Of a DNA stretch of 15,169 nucleotides, positions 1 to 6,160 are shown in pieces. The stretch is from Nitrospiria bacterium. GTDB taxonomy: Bacteria > Nitrospirota > Nitrospiria > JACQBZ01. Location: contig CAKKOZ010000151.1 of NCBI GenBank assembly GCA_919901335.1, positions 1-15,169 on the forward strand, in the 5' to 3' direction. A program made the position numbers and the translations under genes. The number at the start of each line of letters is the position of its first letter. The stretch's first letter is position 1. Under the pieces are notes generated by a model, which was not told where the DNA came from, ran no database searches, and worked only from the letters and a program-made list of their open reading frames with translations.

Positions 1-3
1 ACG

Positions 4-1956
4 ATGGGAATTCTAAAAAATATCGGCTGGGCCGCCTTGGCCGTTCTCTGCGCCGTCGCGTTCGCGGTCGTTGCCGGCATTTTGAACCCCGCCGAAGAGC
101 TGAACGCGCTCTGGCTGGTCGTGGCCGCGGCCTGCTTTTATGTCCTGGCGATCCGGTTTTACGGCCGGTTCCTGAAAACACGGGTCGCGAACCTGGACGA
201 CCGACGGATTACCCCGGCCCACCGACTGCGCGACGATAAAAATTTCCAGCCCACCAACAAGTTTGTCCTCTTCGGCCACCACTTCGCGGCGATCGCCGGC
301 GCCGGGCCGCTGTTGGGACCGGTTCTGGCGGCCCAGTTTGGATACCTGCCCGGTTTTCTCTGGCTTGTGATCGGCGCGGTACTGGCCGGCGCGGTTCAGG
401 ACTTTGTCATCCTCGTCGCCTCGATGCGCCGGAACGGCCGGTCGCTTCCCCAGATCGCAAAGGACGAGATCGGGCCGCTGACCGGGATCGCGACCACAAT
501 CGCGGTGCTTTTCATCGTGATCGTCGCGCTGGCCGGACTGGGCCTGGCCGTTGTCAACGCGCTGTACCATAATCCGTGGGGAACTTTCACGCTGGCGATG
601 ACGATCCCCATCGCTTTTCTGATGGGCTTCTATCTACAGAAATTCCGGCCGGAAAAAGTGGGCGAGGTCTCTTTCATTGGAATCACGCTGTTGCTTCTGT
701 CCGTCTTTGCGGGGCGCTGGGTCGCCCATTCGGACCTGGCAACTTTTTTTAATTTCGAAAAAGAGACACTCGTCTGGCTTCTGGCCGGCTACGGTTTTTT
801 GGCCTCGGTCCTTCCGGTCTGGATGCTCCTGGTGCCGAGGGATTATCTCTCGACCTTCATGAAGGTCGGCGTGGTCTGGCTGCTCGGGATCGGCGTAGTC
901 CTGATGGCCCCGACGGTCCAGATGCCGGCCGTCACGGCCTTTATCCACGGCGGTGGTCCGATCATCCCCGGCACACTCTTCCCGTTTGTCTTCATCACGA
1001 TCGCCTGCGGCGCGATCTCCGGTTTCCATTCGCTCGTCTCCTCCGGAACCACGCCCAAGATGCTCTCGTGCGAATCGCACGCGATGATCGGGTACGGGGC
1101 GATGTTGATGGAGAGCTTCGTCGGTGTGATCGCCCTGATCGCGGCCACGATCCTGATTCCTGGCGATTATTTTGCGATCAACACGACGCTCTCGGCCGCG
1201 GCGATCGCGGCGCTGGGCTATCCGACGGAGCATATCACGGAGCTCTCCCGTCTGGTCGAGGTGGACGTGGCCGGGCGGCCGGGCGGCGCGGTCTCGCTGG
1301 CGGTCGGAATGGCCTCCATCTTTTCATCCTTACCCGGAATGAAGGCCCTGATGGCCTACTGGTACCAGTTTGCGCTTCTGTTCGAGGCGCTATTTATTCT
1401 GACCACGATTGACGCCGGAACGCGTGTGGCCCGGTATCTGATCCAGGAGATGGGCGGGCAGGCCTACGCGCCGCTAAAAAATCTCAACTGGTGGCCGGGG
1501 GCCGTTCTCTCCAGCGGCCTGGTCGTCTTCGCCTGGGGCTATCTCATCTCGACCGGAACGATCGCCACGATCTGGCCGATGTTCGGCGCGGCGAACCAGC
1601 TTCTGGGAACGCTGGCGCTTTGCGTCGGGACGACGGTGCTGATCAAGATGGGCAAGGCGAAATATATCTGGGTAACGGCGCTGCCGATGGTCTTCGTGGG
1701 AACGATCACGCTGACCGCAAGCTATCAACTCTTCTTCCGGTATCTCGACCAGGCCCGCCTTGCCGAAAACATTTCTCAAGCCTTCAGCTTCCGACTCGAT
1801 GCAGCCCTGGTCGGCATCGTTGCCGTCCTGGCCGTGATCATCCTCACGGATTCCATCATCAAATGGTACGGCTATATCGTCCGGAAGGAACCCTACACGA
1901 CGACGGAGGTGAAAACCGAAGAACTTGTACCGGCGCCTCCCAGTTCCGCGCGCTGA
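4..1956 (+). CDS. cstA: Carbon starvation protein CstA family transporter
   Basis: This 650-residue polytopic inner-membrane protein matches the CstA family. E. coli members (CstA, BtsT) import peptides or pyruvate when carbon is scarce. Hydrophobic segments run almost end to end. The family hallmark GHHFAAIAGAGP lies at residues 91-102, followed by LGPVLAAQ-GYLPG and GAVQDF. Further conserved stretches are VLPVWMLLVPRDYLSTFMK, ITIACGAISGFHSLVSSGTTPKM, and LFEALFILTTIDAGTR in the C-terminal 5TM part. It is slightly shorter than the E. coli proteins (about 700 residues), mostly through shorter loops. The ATG lies three bases from the window edge, so its ribosome site and promoter cannot be seen and an upstream start cannot be excluded. 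The N-terminus nevertheless aligns with the normal CstA start. It is convergent with trmO, with 15 bp between the stops and no visible terminator. Whether it carries pyruvate or peptides cannot be told from sequence alone. Confidence 0.95.
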   Translation: MGILKNIGWAALAVLCAVAFAVVAGILNPAEELNALWLVVAAACFYVLAIRFYGRFLKTRVANLDDRRITPAHRLRDDKNFQPTNKFVLFGHHFAAIAGAGPLLGPVLAAQFGYLPGFLWLVIGAVLAGAVQDFVILVASMRRNGRSLPQIAKDEIGPLTGIATTIAVLFIVIVALAGLGLAVVNALYHNPWGTFTLAMTIPIAFLMGFYLQKFRPEKVGEVSFIGITLLLLSVFAGRWVAHSDLATFFNFEKETLVWLLAGYGFLASVLPVWMLLVPRDYLSTFMKVGVVWLLGIGVVLMAPTVQMPAVTAFIHGGGPIIPGTLFPFVFITIACGAISGFHSLVSSGTTPKMLSCESHAMIGYGAMLMESFVGVIALIAATILIPGDYFAINTTLSAAAIAALGYPTEHITELSRLVEVDVAGRPGGAVSLAVGMASIFSSLPGMKALMAYWYQFALLFEALFILTTIDAGTRVARYLIQEMGGQAYAPLKNLNWWPGAVLSSGLVVFAWGYLISTGTIATIWPMFGAANQLLGTLALCVGTTVLIKMGKAKYIWVTALPMVFVGTITLTASYQLFFRYLDQARLAENISQAFSFRLDAALVGIVAVLAVIILTDSIIKWYGYIVRKEPYTTTEVKTEELVPAPPSSAR

Positions 1957-1971
1957 CTCTTAAAACCGGCC

Positions 1972-2445
1972 CTACCTTAACCCATAAATCCATTTTGCGA
2001 CTCGCGCCCGTTTGACGAGGTCGTTGTCCGGGATGTACGGCTTGATGTCGAGGACGGGCGTGCCGTCGATGGCGTCGAGGCCTTTGACGGTGAAGCGGGT
2101 TCCGCGTCGCTTGATTAACCGGCAGATCGTCATCGCAATCGGATTCGGTCGATGAGGGGATCGCGTCGAGAACATCCCGACCAGCGGCAGATCCTTACGG
2201 CGCTTGGGGTGAACGAGCAGATTGACGCCGTATGCGCGGGACAGATGGAACAGTACGATGAGATGCGAAAAATCTTCGAGCCCCTTCAGGCCTTTTTGCC
2301 ACTTTCGATCAATATGGATTTCGGAGACGACCTTGTCCCAGTCCCGGTTTTCCGGTTCGCGAACCGCCGAGCGTACGACGCCGATGGGGCGGAAGATGAT
2401 CTGCTTGCGCTTGGGATGACGGTCTGAATATCCGGCGGTCTTCAT
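1972..2445 (-). CDS. trmO: tRNA (N6-threonylcarbamoyladenosine-37)-N6-methyltransferase TrmO (TsaA-like)
   Basis: This 157-residue single-domain member of the TrmO/TsaA/YaeB family uses S-adenosylmethionine to methylate t6A37 in certain tRNAs. The family signature FSTRSPHRPNPI is at residues 92-103 and DGTPVLDIKPY at 127-137. The N-terminal strand IIFRPIGVVRS is also typical. It lacks the C-terminal extension of the 235-residue E. coli protein, as many bacterial and archaeal homologues do. The frame is open further upstream, to an ATG at 2475. The start at 2445 is preferred because its ATG forms an ATGA overlap with the comF stop, the usual arrangement for translational coupling, and the 10 skipped residues are not conserved. 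No separate Shine-Dalgarno is evident. It is the last gene of its transcription unit. Confidence 0.9.
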   Translation of the reverse strand: MKTAGYSDRHPKRKQIIFRPIGVVRSAVREPENRDWDKVVSEIHIDRKWQKGLKGLEDFSHLIVLFHLSRAYGVNLLVHPKRRKDLPLVGMFSTRSPHRPNPIAMTICRLIKRRGTRFTVKGLDAIDGTPVLDIKPYIPDNDLVKRARVAKWIYGLR

Positions 2446-3197
2446 TTTGGCGTCCGCGCGATGGTGAGCACACAAACCGTCTCGGCTCCGGCCCGTTTCA
2501 AGGCCCGCGCGCAGTCGTTTACCGTCGCCCCGGTGGTGAGAACGTCGTCGATCAGGACGATGCTCCGTCCTTCGATCCGGGCGAGCTGTTTGGAAACAAA
2601 AGCCCGACGAACATTTCCCCGGCGCGCCGCATGAGCCAGCCCGATCTGGGGCGGCGTCTCGCGGACCCGTTCAAGTCCGTCCGGAATCACCGGCAGACCC
2701 GATTGGGCTTTCACGTAATCGCACAAGAGAAGCGCTTGATTGAACTCCCGCTCGCGCAGACGGGATGGATGAAGAGGAACCGGAATCAGACCGTCTGCCT
2801 TCGGAAACCGCCCCATCGCATCGAGGAGGAACGCCCCCAGAGGCCGGGCCAGGAGGGTCTTGCCGCGGTATTTAAAGAGGTGGATCGCCTCGGCCAGCAC
2901 GCCTTCGTACCATCCGGCCGAGACGGCGTGATCAAAGTGCGGCAATCGCTCGCGGCAGTCGCCGCAGAGATGGCCGGGACTGTGCGAGAGCGCCGACTCG
3001 GAAGCGAACGGCTTGCCGCACCGTGGACAGCACGGCCCGTTGATCCGCGAGATGGTGGCCCAGCAGTCCCGGCAGAAGCAGGGATTCGTCTCGTCGCGGA
3101 GATATCGACGGCAGGTGTGACATCGGGTGGGGAGGATCAGACTGAGAAGAGATTGCCAGCGAGAGTCCGTTGCCGATTGTTCCATCACGAGACCCAT
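2442..3197 (-). CDS. comF: ComF family phosphoribosyltransferase-like protein (double zinc ribbon)
   Basis: This 251-residue protein has the ComF architecture. An N-terminal zinc-ribbon region has cysteine pairs at C26/C29, C42/C45, C57/C60 and C78/C81. A type I phosphoribosyltransferase fold follows, with the PRPP loop VLIDDVLTTGATV at about 214-226. The IPVPLHPSRLRERGFNQ-type segment appears here as IPVPLHPSRLREREFNQ. In naturally competent bacteria ComF (ComFC, GntX) is needed for transformation and may help pass incoming single-stranded DNA to the replication or recombination machinery. ComF homologues also occur in species with no known competence. The start is 3 bp past the stop of the upstream nuclease gene, with a second ATG four codons in, and neither has a strong ribosome site. 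The stop overlaps the trmO start (ATGA). No other competence genes (comEA, comEC, pil) are visible here. Confidence 0.9.
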   Translation of the reverse strand: MGLVMEQSATDSRWQSLLSLILPTRCHTCRRYLRDETNPCFCRDCWATISRINGPCCPRCGKPFASESALSHSPGHLCGDCRERLPHFDHAVSAGWYEGVLAEAIHLFKYRGKTLLARPLGAFLLDAMGRFPKADGLIPVPLHPSRLREREFNQALLLCDYVKAQSGLPVIPDGLERVRETPPQIGLAHAARRGNVRRAFVSKQLARIEGRSIVLIDDVLTTGATVNDCARALKRAGAETVCVLTIARTPK

Positions 3198-3200
3198 GAA

Positions 3201-4160
3201 TTACCAAAACGCGCGCTGCGTGCCGGGGGCGAGATGCTCGGCACAGAAACCGCGGCCACGCAGGTGCTTTGCGAACTCCGGCCCGCCGTGGACGGTGTAG
3301 ATCTTCGACGGCCGCGCCCGGTCGACGTATTCGTTCAGCTCCTCGAAATCGGCATGGTCCGACATCGGGATCGCCTCGTCCGCGCCGAAGCGGTGTTGGG
3401 CCTCCCCATCCATCGCCCAGCCGGTCAGCACGGCCGTGCGGCGGTTTGAGATCTTCTCGACCATCCGCGTGCGGGCCAGATAAGGAGGCATCAAGACCAC
3501 CCTCCGGTGCAGGTTGCCGTTCTCGAAGCGTTCATAATTCTTGAAGGTCACGCCGCAGGACTCGTACAGCTTGACCACCTCCATCGTTTGCTTCGAGAGA
3601 CAGACCGTGTAACCCCGGTCACCGATAAATTTCAAAACCTCCTGACTTTTTCCCATCGCGTAGGCGAGCAGGATCGGGACCTTCCGGTCTTCAAAGGCCG
3701 ATTCGATGAATTCGATCACCCGCCGCTCGACCTCATCCGCCGGCGGAAAGACATACTGCGGTCTGCCGAAGGTGCATTCCATGATCAGGACGTCGCAAGG
3801 CAGGACTTCGGCCAGGTCGGCCGTCCGGTTCGGCTTGAGCTTGAAGTCTCCGGTGTAGACGATGCGCTGGCCGTTCTGAATCAAGATCTGGGCCGCGCCC
3901 AGGATGTGACCTGACGGTAAAAGTTCAATCGTGAGGCCATCCACTGAATAGGGTTTTCGAAATTCAAGCGGCGTGATCTGAGGTTTGGTCCCGAGCCGAT
4001 GGCGGCAGAGCGACCAGGTGGCCGGAGTGGCGATCACCTGCCGGTGCTTTCCGGTATGATCGCCGTGGGCATGCGAGATGAAACCAAGCGGCCGGGCTTT
4101 GGTGGAGTCGAGCCACAGCTCTGTGCCGATGATCCTAATCCCTTTATTGAGCTCAATCAT
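3201..4160 (-). CDS. MBL-fold beta-CASP nuclease (exonuclease / mRNA 3'-end processing factor-like)
   Basis: This 319-residue metallo-beta-lactamase protein is of the beta-CASP group, whose members cut DNA or RNA. The zinc motif HAHGDH occupies residues 30-35. SGH with H85, TGDF with D105 and MECTFG with E128 continue the catalytic site. The beta-CASP segment YAMGKSQEVL lies at about 167-176, SDHADF at 267-272 and VHGG at 290-293. Length and motif order match the compact prokaryotic 'YSH1-like' and ligase-associated exonuclease families. No DNA ligase gene is adjacent, so the ligase-associated subtype is only one possibility. Whether the substrate is DNA or RNA cannot be decided from sequence. 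It lies 65 bp downstream of the small exported protein and 3 bp upstream of comF, so it is probably co-transcribed with comF and trmO. The ribosome site is weak (GGGCGGG, about 6 nt upstream). Confidence 0.85.
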   Translation of the reverse strand: MIELNKGIRIIGTELWLDSTKARPLGFISHAHGDHTGKHRQVIATPATWSLCRHRLGTKPQITPLEFRKPYSVDGLTIELLPSGHILGAAQILIQNGQRIVYTGDFKLKPNRTADLAEVLPCDVLIMECTFGRPQYVFPPADEVERRVIEFIESAFEDRKVPILLAYAMGKSQEVLKFIGDRGYTVCLSKQTMEVVKLYESCGVTFKNYERFENGNLHRRVVLMPPYLARTRMVEKISNRRTAVLTGWAMDGEAQHRFGADEAIPMSDHADFEELNEYVDRARPSKIYTVHGGPEFAKHLRGRGFCAEHLAPGTQRAFW

Positions 4161-4225
4161 CGAAGGCCCGCCCGCCGCTCCGTCATTGAATAATGGGGCT
4201 CATTGGCCGGACGGCGATCTTCCGT

Positions 4226-4564
4226 TCAGCCGCCCTTGGCCCGCTTGATGATGGCATGAATACGGTCGATTGAAATGAGCGCATCAAAAAATTCGCGGCC
4301 CCGAATCTCCGACAGATGCACCACGTTCGTTCCGACCTCCTTCACCACCCCTCCGAGTTCTTCACCCGAGGATAAACGGACGTATACGACCTGTCCCATA
4401 CTCATTTTAAGGTTGTCCATCAACGAAAATTCGACTTTAAAAACCTTCGATTGCTCCTCCGTATTTGCGGCTGGGGCGGAAAGGGTTGAGGTTAGCAATA
4501 TCGCAATAAATAAAACCCCCGCAAATATGACCGCATGAAAAGATTCTCTCTTTATAAGCATCAT
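4226..4564 (-). CDS. Small exported protein with an Sm/LSm-like beta-barrel pattern, function unknown
   Basis: This 112-residue protein begins with a charged N-region (KRE) and a hydrophobic core at about residues 11-28, ending in a likely signal-peptidase site near APA-AN at 30-34. The mature part is predicted to be all beta. Residues 57-107 (GQVVYVRLSSGEELGG, then VVHLSEIRG, then FFDALISIDRIHAII) show the alternating hydrophobic pattern of Sm/Hfq-type barrels: a strand, a polar SGE turn, a strand ending in a V-HL core, then a strand reading ALI-IDRI. I do not recognise a named family. The Sm-like reading is pattern-based, and a simple SH3-like barrel is the main alternative. The start is well supported: AGGAGG lies 5 nt upstream of the first of two tandem ATGs. 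A strong promoter sits about 90 bp upstream (4651-4679). The nearest downstream gene is the beta-CASP nuclease, 65 bp away. Confidence 0.75.
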   Translation of the reverse strand: MMLIKRESFHAVIFAGVLFIAILLTSTLSAPAANTEEQSKVFKVEFSLMDNLKMSMGQVVYVRLSSGEELGGVVKEVGTNVVHLSEIRGREFFDALISIDRIHAIIKRAKGG

Positions 4565-4565
4565 T

Positions 4566-4571
4566 TAATCC
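4566..4571 (-). promoter_or_regulatory. Shine-Dalgarno of the exported small protein
   Basis: The minus strand reads AGGAGG (complement CCTCCT on the plus strand), ending about 5 nt before the ATG at 4564. It is a full-length anti-16S match and among the strongest ribosome sites in the window. It fixes the start of this short gene, which might otherwise be doubted. Confidence 0.75.
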
Positions 4572-4650
4572 TCCTCTTTTGGTTTGTCACCAACTCCACA
4601 CCGCCCCGCCGCCGCAATTTCACGGTCGGCTTCAGCGATGGACCTTTCTT

Positions 4651-4679
4651 TTTATACTCCTCTTCCTCCGCCGAGTCAA
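4651..4679 (-). promoter_or_regulatory. Sigma70-type promoter for the minus-strand unit (exported protein, nuclease, comF, trmO)
   Basis: Read on the minus strand, TTGACT (4679-4674) is followed after exactly 17 bp by TATAAA (4656-4651). Each hexamer matches the consensus at 5 of 6 positions and the spacing is optimal. Transcription would start near 4644, giving a leader of about 80 nt before the AGGAGG and the ATG at 4564. Its position just ahead of the first gene supports function. Confidence 0.65.
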
Positions 4680-4686
4680 CCGATCG

Positions 4687-4818
4687 TTATTCCTCCATGG
4701 CCTCGTAGATTTTCCATTCATGCTCCACGGTTCGGCAGAGCGTCGGCCGACCGGTGAACTCGCAGCAGGACGCGCAGTCGCTTTCGGAGGCCGCCGCCCC
4801 GGCCCAACGTGCGTGTTT
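4687..4818 (-). pseudogene. Possible truncated remnant of a Cys-rich small protein gene
   Basis: On the minus strand a frame ending at the TAA at 4689-4687 reads SESDCASCCEFTGRPTLCRT followed by VEHEWKIYEAMEE. It looks protein-like, with clustered cysteines, a balanced charged C-terminus and codons ending mostly in G or C. An in-frame TAA bounds it upstream near 4819-4821, and no ATG, GTG or TTG gives a usable start between the two stops. The single in-frame ATG is three codons from the end. The same frame stays open after the stop until the ATGA at 4564-4561, but that part covers the promoter and leader of the next gene. I read this as a 5'-truncated or frameshifted remnant. A sequencing error or a chance frame is also possible. 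Confidence 0.3.
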
Positions 4819-4895
4819 TTACGTTGGCGGATGCAGGACGATACAAACCGGAACTTTGAAATCAGTCTCCCATGAAATCAAGGGATTACTTTCTA

Positions 4896-4914
4896 AAAGG
4901 TGGCAGGCACCTTT
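4896..4914. repeat. REP-like perfect hairpin
   Basis: AAAGGTG (4896-4902) is separated by 5 nt from its exact complement CACCTTT (4908-4914). The form of an AAAGGTG stem around a short GC-rich loop resembles the REP/RAYT-type palindromes scattered through many GC-rich genomes, though that resemblance is from memory. A second small inverted repeat, GTCA-gat-TGAC, follows at 4939-4949 and overlaps the -35 box of the RRM promoter. There is no T-run, so it is not a simple terminator. Only one copy is seen in this window. Confidence 0.45.
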
Positions 4915-4944
4915 CATTGCGCAAGGGGGAAAATCGTGGTCAGA

Positions 4945-4973
4945 TTGACTCCTTAAGCGGTTTGCTTTATAGT
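4945..4973 (+). promoter_or_regulatory. Sigma70-type promoter for the RRM gene
   Basis: TTGACT (4945-4950) is followed after exactly 17 bp by TATAGT (4968-4973), close to the consensus -35 and -10 boxes. The predicted start near 4980 leaves a leader of about 98 nt before the ATG at 5078. The leader contains a bulged hairpin at 5027-5046, with TGAC-CCG pairing to CGG-GTCA around a GCTT loop. Long structured leaders are known on cold-induced RNA-binding protein mRNAs, so thermal regulation is conceivable but not shown. Confidence 0.65.
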
Positions 4974-5077
4974 CACCCCATCGGAGAAACATCCGCCATG
5001 GCCACTGGGTTGAGTCGCTGTCTCGGTGACCCGGCTTCGGTCGTCATTAACCGCACCATAACAGGAGAGGGAAATCG

Positions 5078-5374
5078 ATGAAAATCTTTGTAGGAAATCT
5101 GTCCCACGAGGTCACGGATGATGATTTGAATCAAACCTTCGCGGCGTTCGGGAAAGTCGACTCGGCCACGGTGATCAAGGACAAGTTCACGGGAGGGTCC
5201 AGAGGGTTCGGGTTTGTGGAAATGCCCACCGGTTCGGAAGCTCAGGCGGCGATCGAGGGCACGAATGGGAAGGATCTGAAGGGCAAAGCGATTAACGTCA
5301 ATGAGGCCCGTCCCCGCGAAGACCGAGGCGGAGGGGGGGGACGAGGAGGGTCCGGCGGCGGTCGGCGTTATTAA
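5078..5374 (+). CDS. Single-RRM RNA-binding protein with Gly/Arg-rich tail
   Basis: This 98-residue protein consists of one RNA recognition motif plus a short low-complexity tail. RNP2 is IFVGNL at residues 3-8 and RNP1 is RGFGFVEM at 42-49. The hydrophobic pattern between them (LNQTFAAFG) fits the usual beta-alpha-beta-beta-alpha-beta fold. Residues 79-98 are Arg/Gly-rich (RPREDRGGGGGRGGSGGGRR) and probably unstructured, adding RNA affinity. Bacterial homologues such as the cyanobacterial Rbp proteins are often cold-induced and bind single-stranded RNA. The ribosome site GGAGAGG lies about 7 nt upstream of the ATG, and a strong promoter precedes the leader. The tail contains a run of eight G (5333-5340) that is prone to slippage. 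The TfoX-domain gene starts 27 bp downstream and may be co-transcribed. Confidence 0.93.
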   Translation: MKIFVGNLSHEVTDDDLNQTFAAFGKVDSATVIKDKFTGGSRGFGFVEMPTGSEAQAAIEGTNGKDLKGKAINVNEARPREDRGGGGGRGGSGGGRRY

Positions 5375-5401
5375 TTATCCCTCTCGGGGTCGCGGCCGCT
5401 G

Positions 5402-5716
5402 ATGAAATCCGATTCGTTCAAGGAGTTTGTGCTGGACCAACTCCGCGAGCTGGACGGATTGACCTCACGCGCCATGTTCGGCGGGTACGGGCTTTATCGG
5501 GACGGGGCCTTCTTCGGAATTATTTTCAAAGGCCGGCTCTATTTCAAGACGGACGCGGCGACGGTCAAAGAATACACTCGGCGGGCGATGAAACCCTTCC
5601 GGCCCAACACCAAGCAGACGCTCAAGGCTTATTACGAAGTGCCGGTCGAGATTATCGAGGATACGGATCGTCTCATCGAATGGGCGAAAAAAGCCCTTAC
5701 AGTTTTAAAGGCTTGA
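5402..5716 (+). CDS. TfoX N-terminal domain protein
   Basis: This 104-residue stand-alone TfoX_N domain carries the typical core SRAMFGGYGLYRDG followed by FFGIIFKGRLYFKTD at about residues 22-52. A KPFRPNTKQTLKAYYEVP segment and a closing helix follow. In gammaproteobacteria the TfoX/Sxy N-terminal domain helps activate competence genes with CRP. Short stand-alone copies like this are widespread and mostly uncharacterised, so a competence role is not established here. There is no C-terminal TfoX_C helix-hairpin-helix domain. The start is 27 bp after the RRM stop with only a weak GGGG upstream, so it probably depends on the RRM transcript. Its 3' end overlaps the convergent VOC gene by 20 bp. 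Confidence 0.85.
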   Translation: MKSDSFKEFVLDQLRELDGLTSRAMFGGYGLYRDGAFFGIIFKGRLYFKTDAATVKEYTRRAMKPFRPNTKQTLKAYYEVPVEIIEDTDRLIEWAKKALTVLKA

Positions 5717-6143
5717 TGGGCGCGAGCACGGCGGCGGGGTCTTTCTTCCAGATGGACGGATCGGCGTCTACATAGAGCTCGACTTCATTGCCGTTGGGAT
5801 CGAGGAGATAAAGACTCTGGCTGACGGTGTGATCGCTCGCGCCGGTGATCGTCACGCCAGCCTTCTCAAGTTCCTTCACGGCCGCTCGCAATTCATCCAG
5901 CGAATCGCCGATCTTGATCCCGATATGATAAAGCCCGACTCGATGTCCGGTCGGCGGTCCCGGCGCGTCGCCGACTTCGATTAAAAGAATTTCGTGATGG
6001 GTCCGGCCGGAGGTCAGCGCGGCCGCTTTCCCTCCAAAGATCCGTCCGACCTCTTTGAATCCCAGCAGGTCGCGATAAAACGCGAGCGTGCGTTCGAGGT
6101 TCTTCACATAAAAGACGACATGTCCCAGATAGTGCGCTTTCAT
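5697..6143 (-). CDS. VOC-superfamily (glyoxalase / extradiol dioxygenase fold) protein
   Basis: This 148-residue protein has two beta-alpha-beta-beta-beta modules of the vicinal oxygen chelate fold: HVVFYVKNLERTLAFYRDLLGF at 8-29 and YHIGIKIGDSLDEL at 72-85. It ends in the hallmark LLDPNGNEVELYVD at 113-126. Probable metal ligands are H8, H50 or E51, H73 and E122, so an active metal site is likely intact. The layout resembles the type I extradiol dioxygenase and fosfomycin-resistance branches more than classical GloA, but the substrate cannot be assigned. It starts 17 bp after bioB and probably ends the long minus-strand operon. Its last 20 bp overlap the opposing TfoX gene. Confidence 0.88.
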   Translation of the reverse strand: MKAHYLGHVVFYVKNLERTLAFYRDLLGFKEVGRIFGGKAAALTSGRTHHEILLIEVGDAPGPPTGHRVGLYHIGIKIGDSLDELRAAVKELEKAGVTITGASDHTVSQSLYLLDPNGNEVELYVDADPSIWKKDPAAVLAPIKPLKL

Positions 6144-6160
6144 GGATCATTCCCGATGCC

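Larger units (their letters stand above)
4565..5077. other. Gene-poor regulatory interval of about 510 bp between divergent units
   Basis: No intact gene is convincing here. From left to right it holds the leader and promoter of the minus-strand unit (4565-4679), a coding-like Cys-rich minus frame without a start codon (about 4687-4818), a weakly structured stretch (4819-4895), a REP-like hairpin (4896-4914), and a plus-strand promoter (4945-4973) with a leader of about 100 nt for the RRM gene. A 98-codon plus frame from 4579 looks non-coding: it has no ribosome site, an unusual composition, and runs across the opposing promoter. Confidence 0.7.

Noticed and set aside
1957..1971. Bidirectional terminator between cstA and trmO
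   Set aside because: The 15-bp gap shows no inverted repeat with flanking T- or A-runs.
4579..4875. 98-codon plus-strand frame in the intergenic block
   Set aside because: No ribosome site or promoter precedes it, its composition is unusual, and it runs against a good minus-strand promoter and a more coding-like minus frame.
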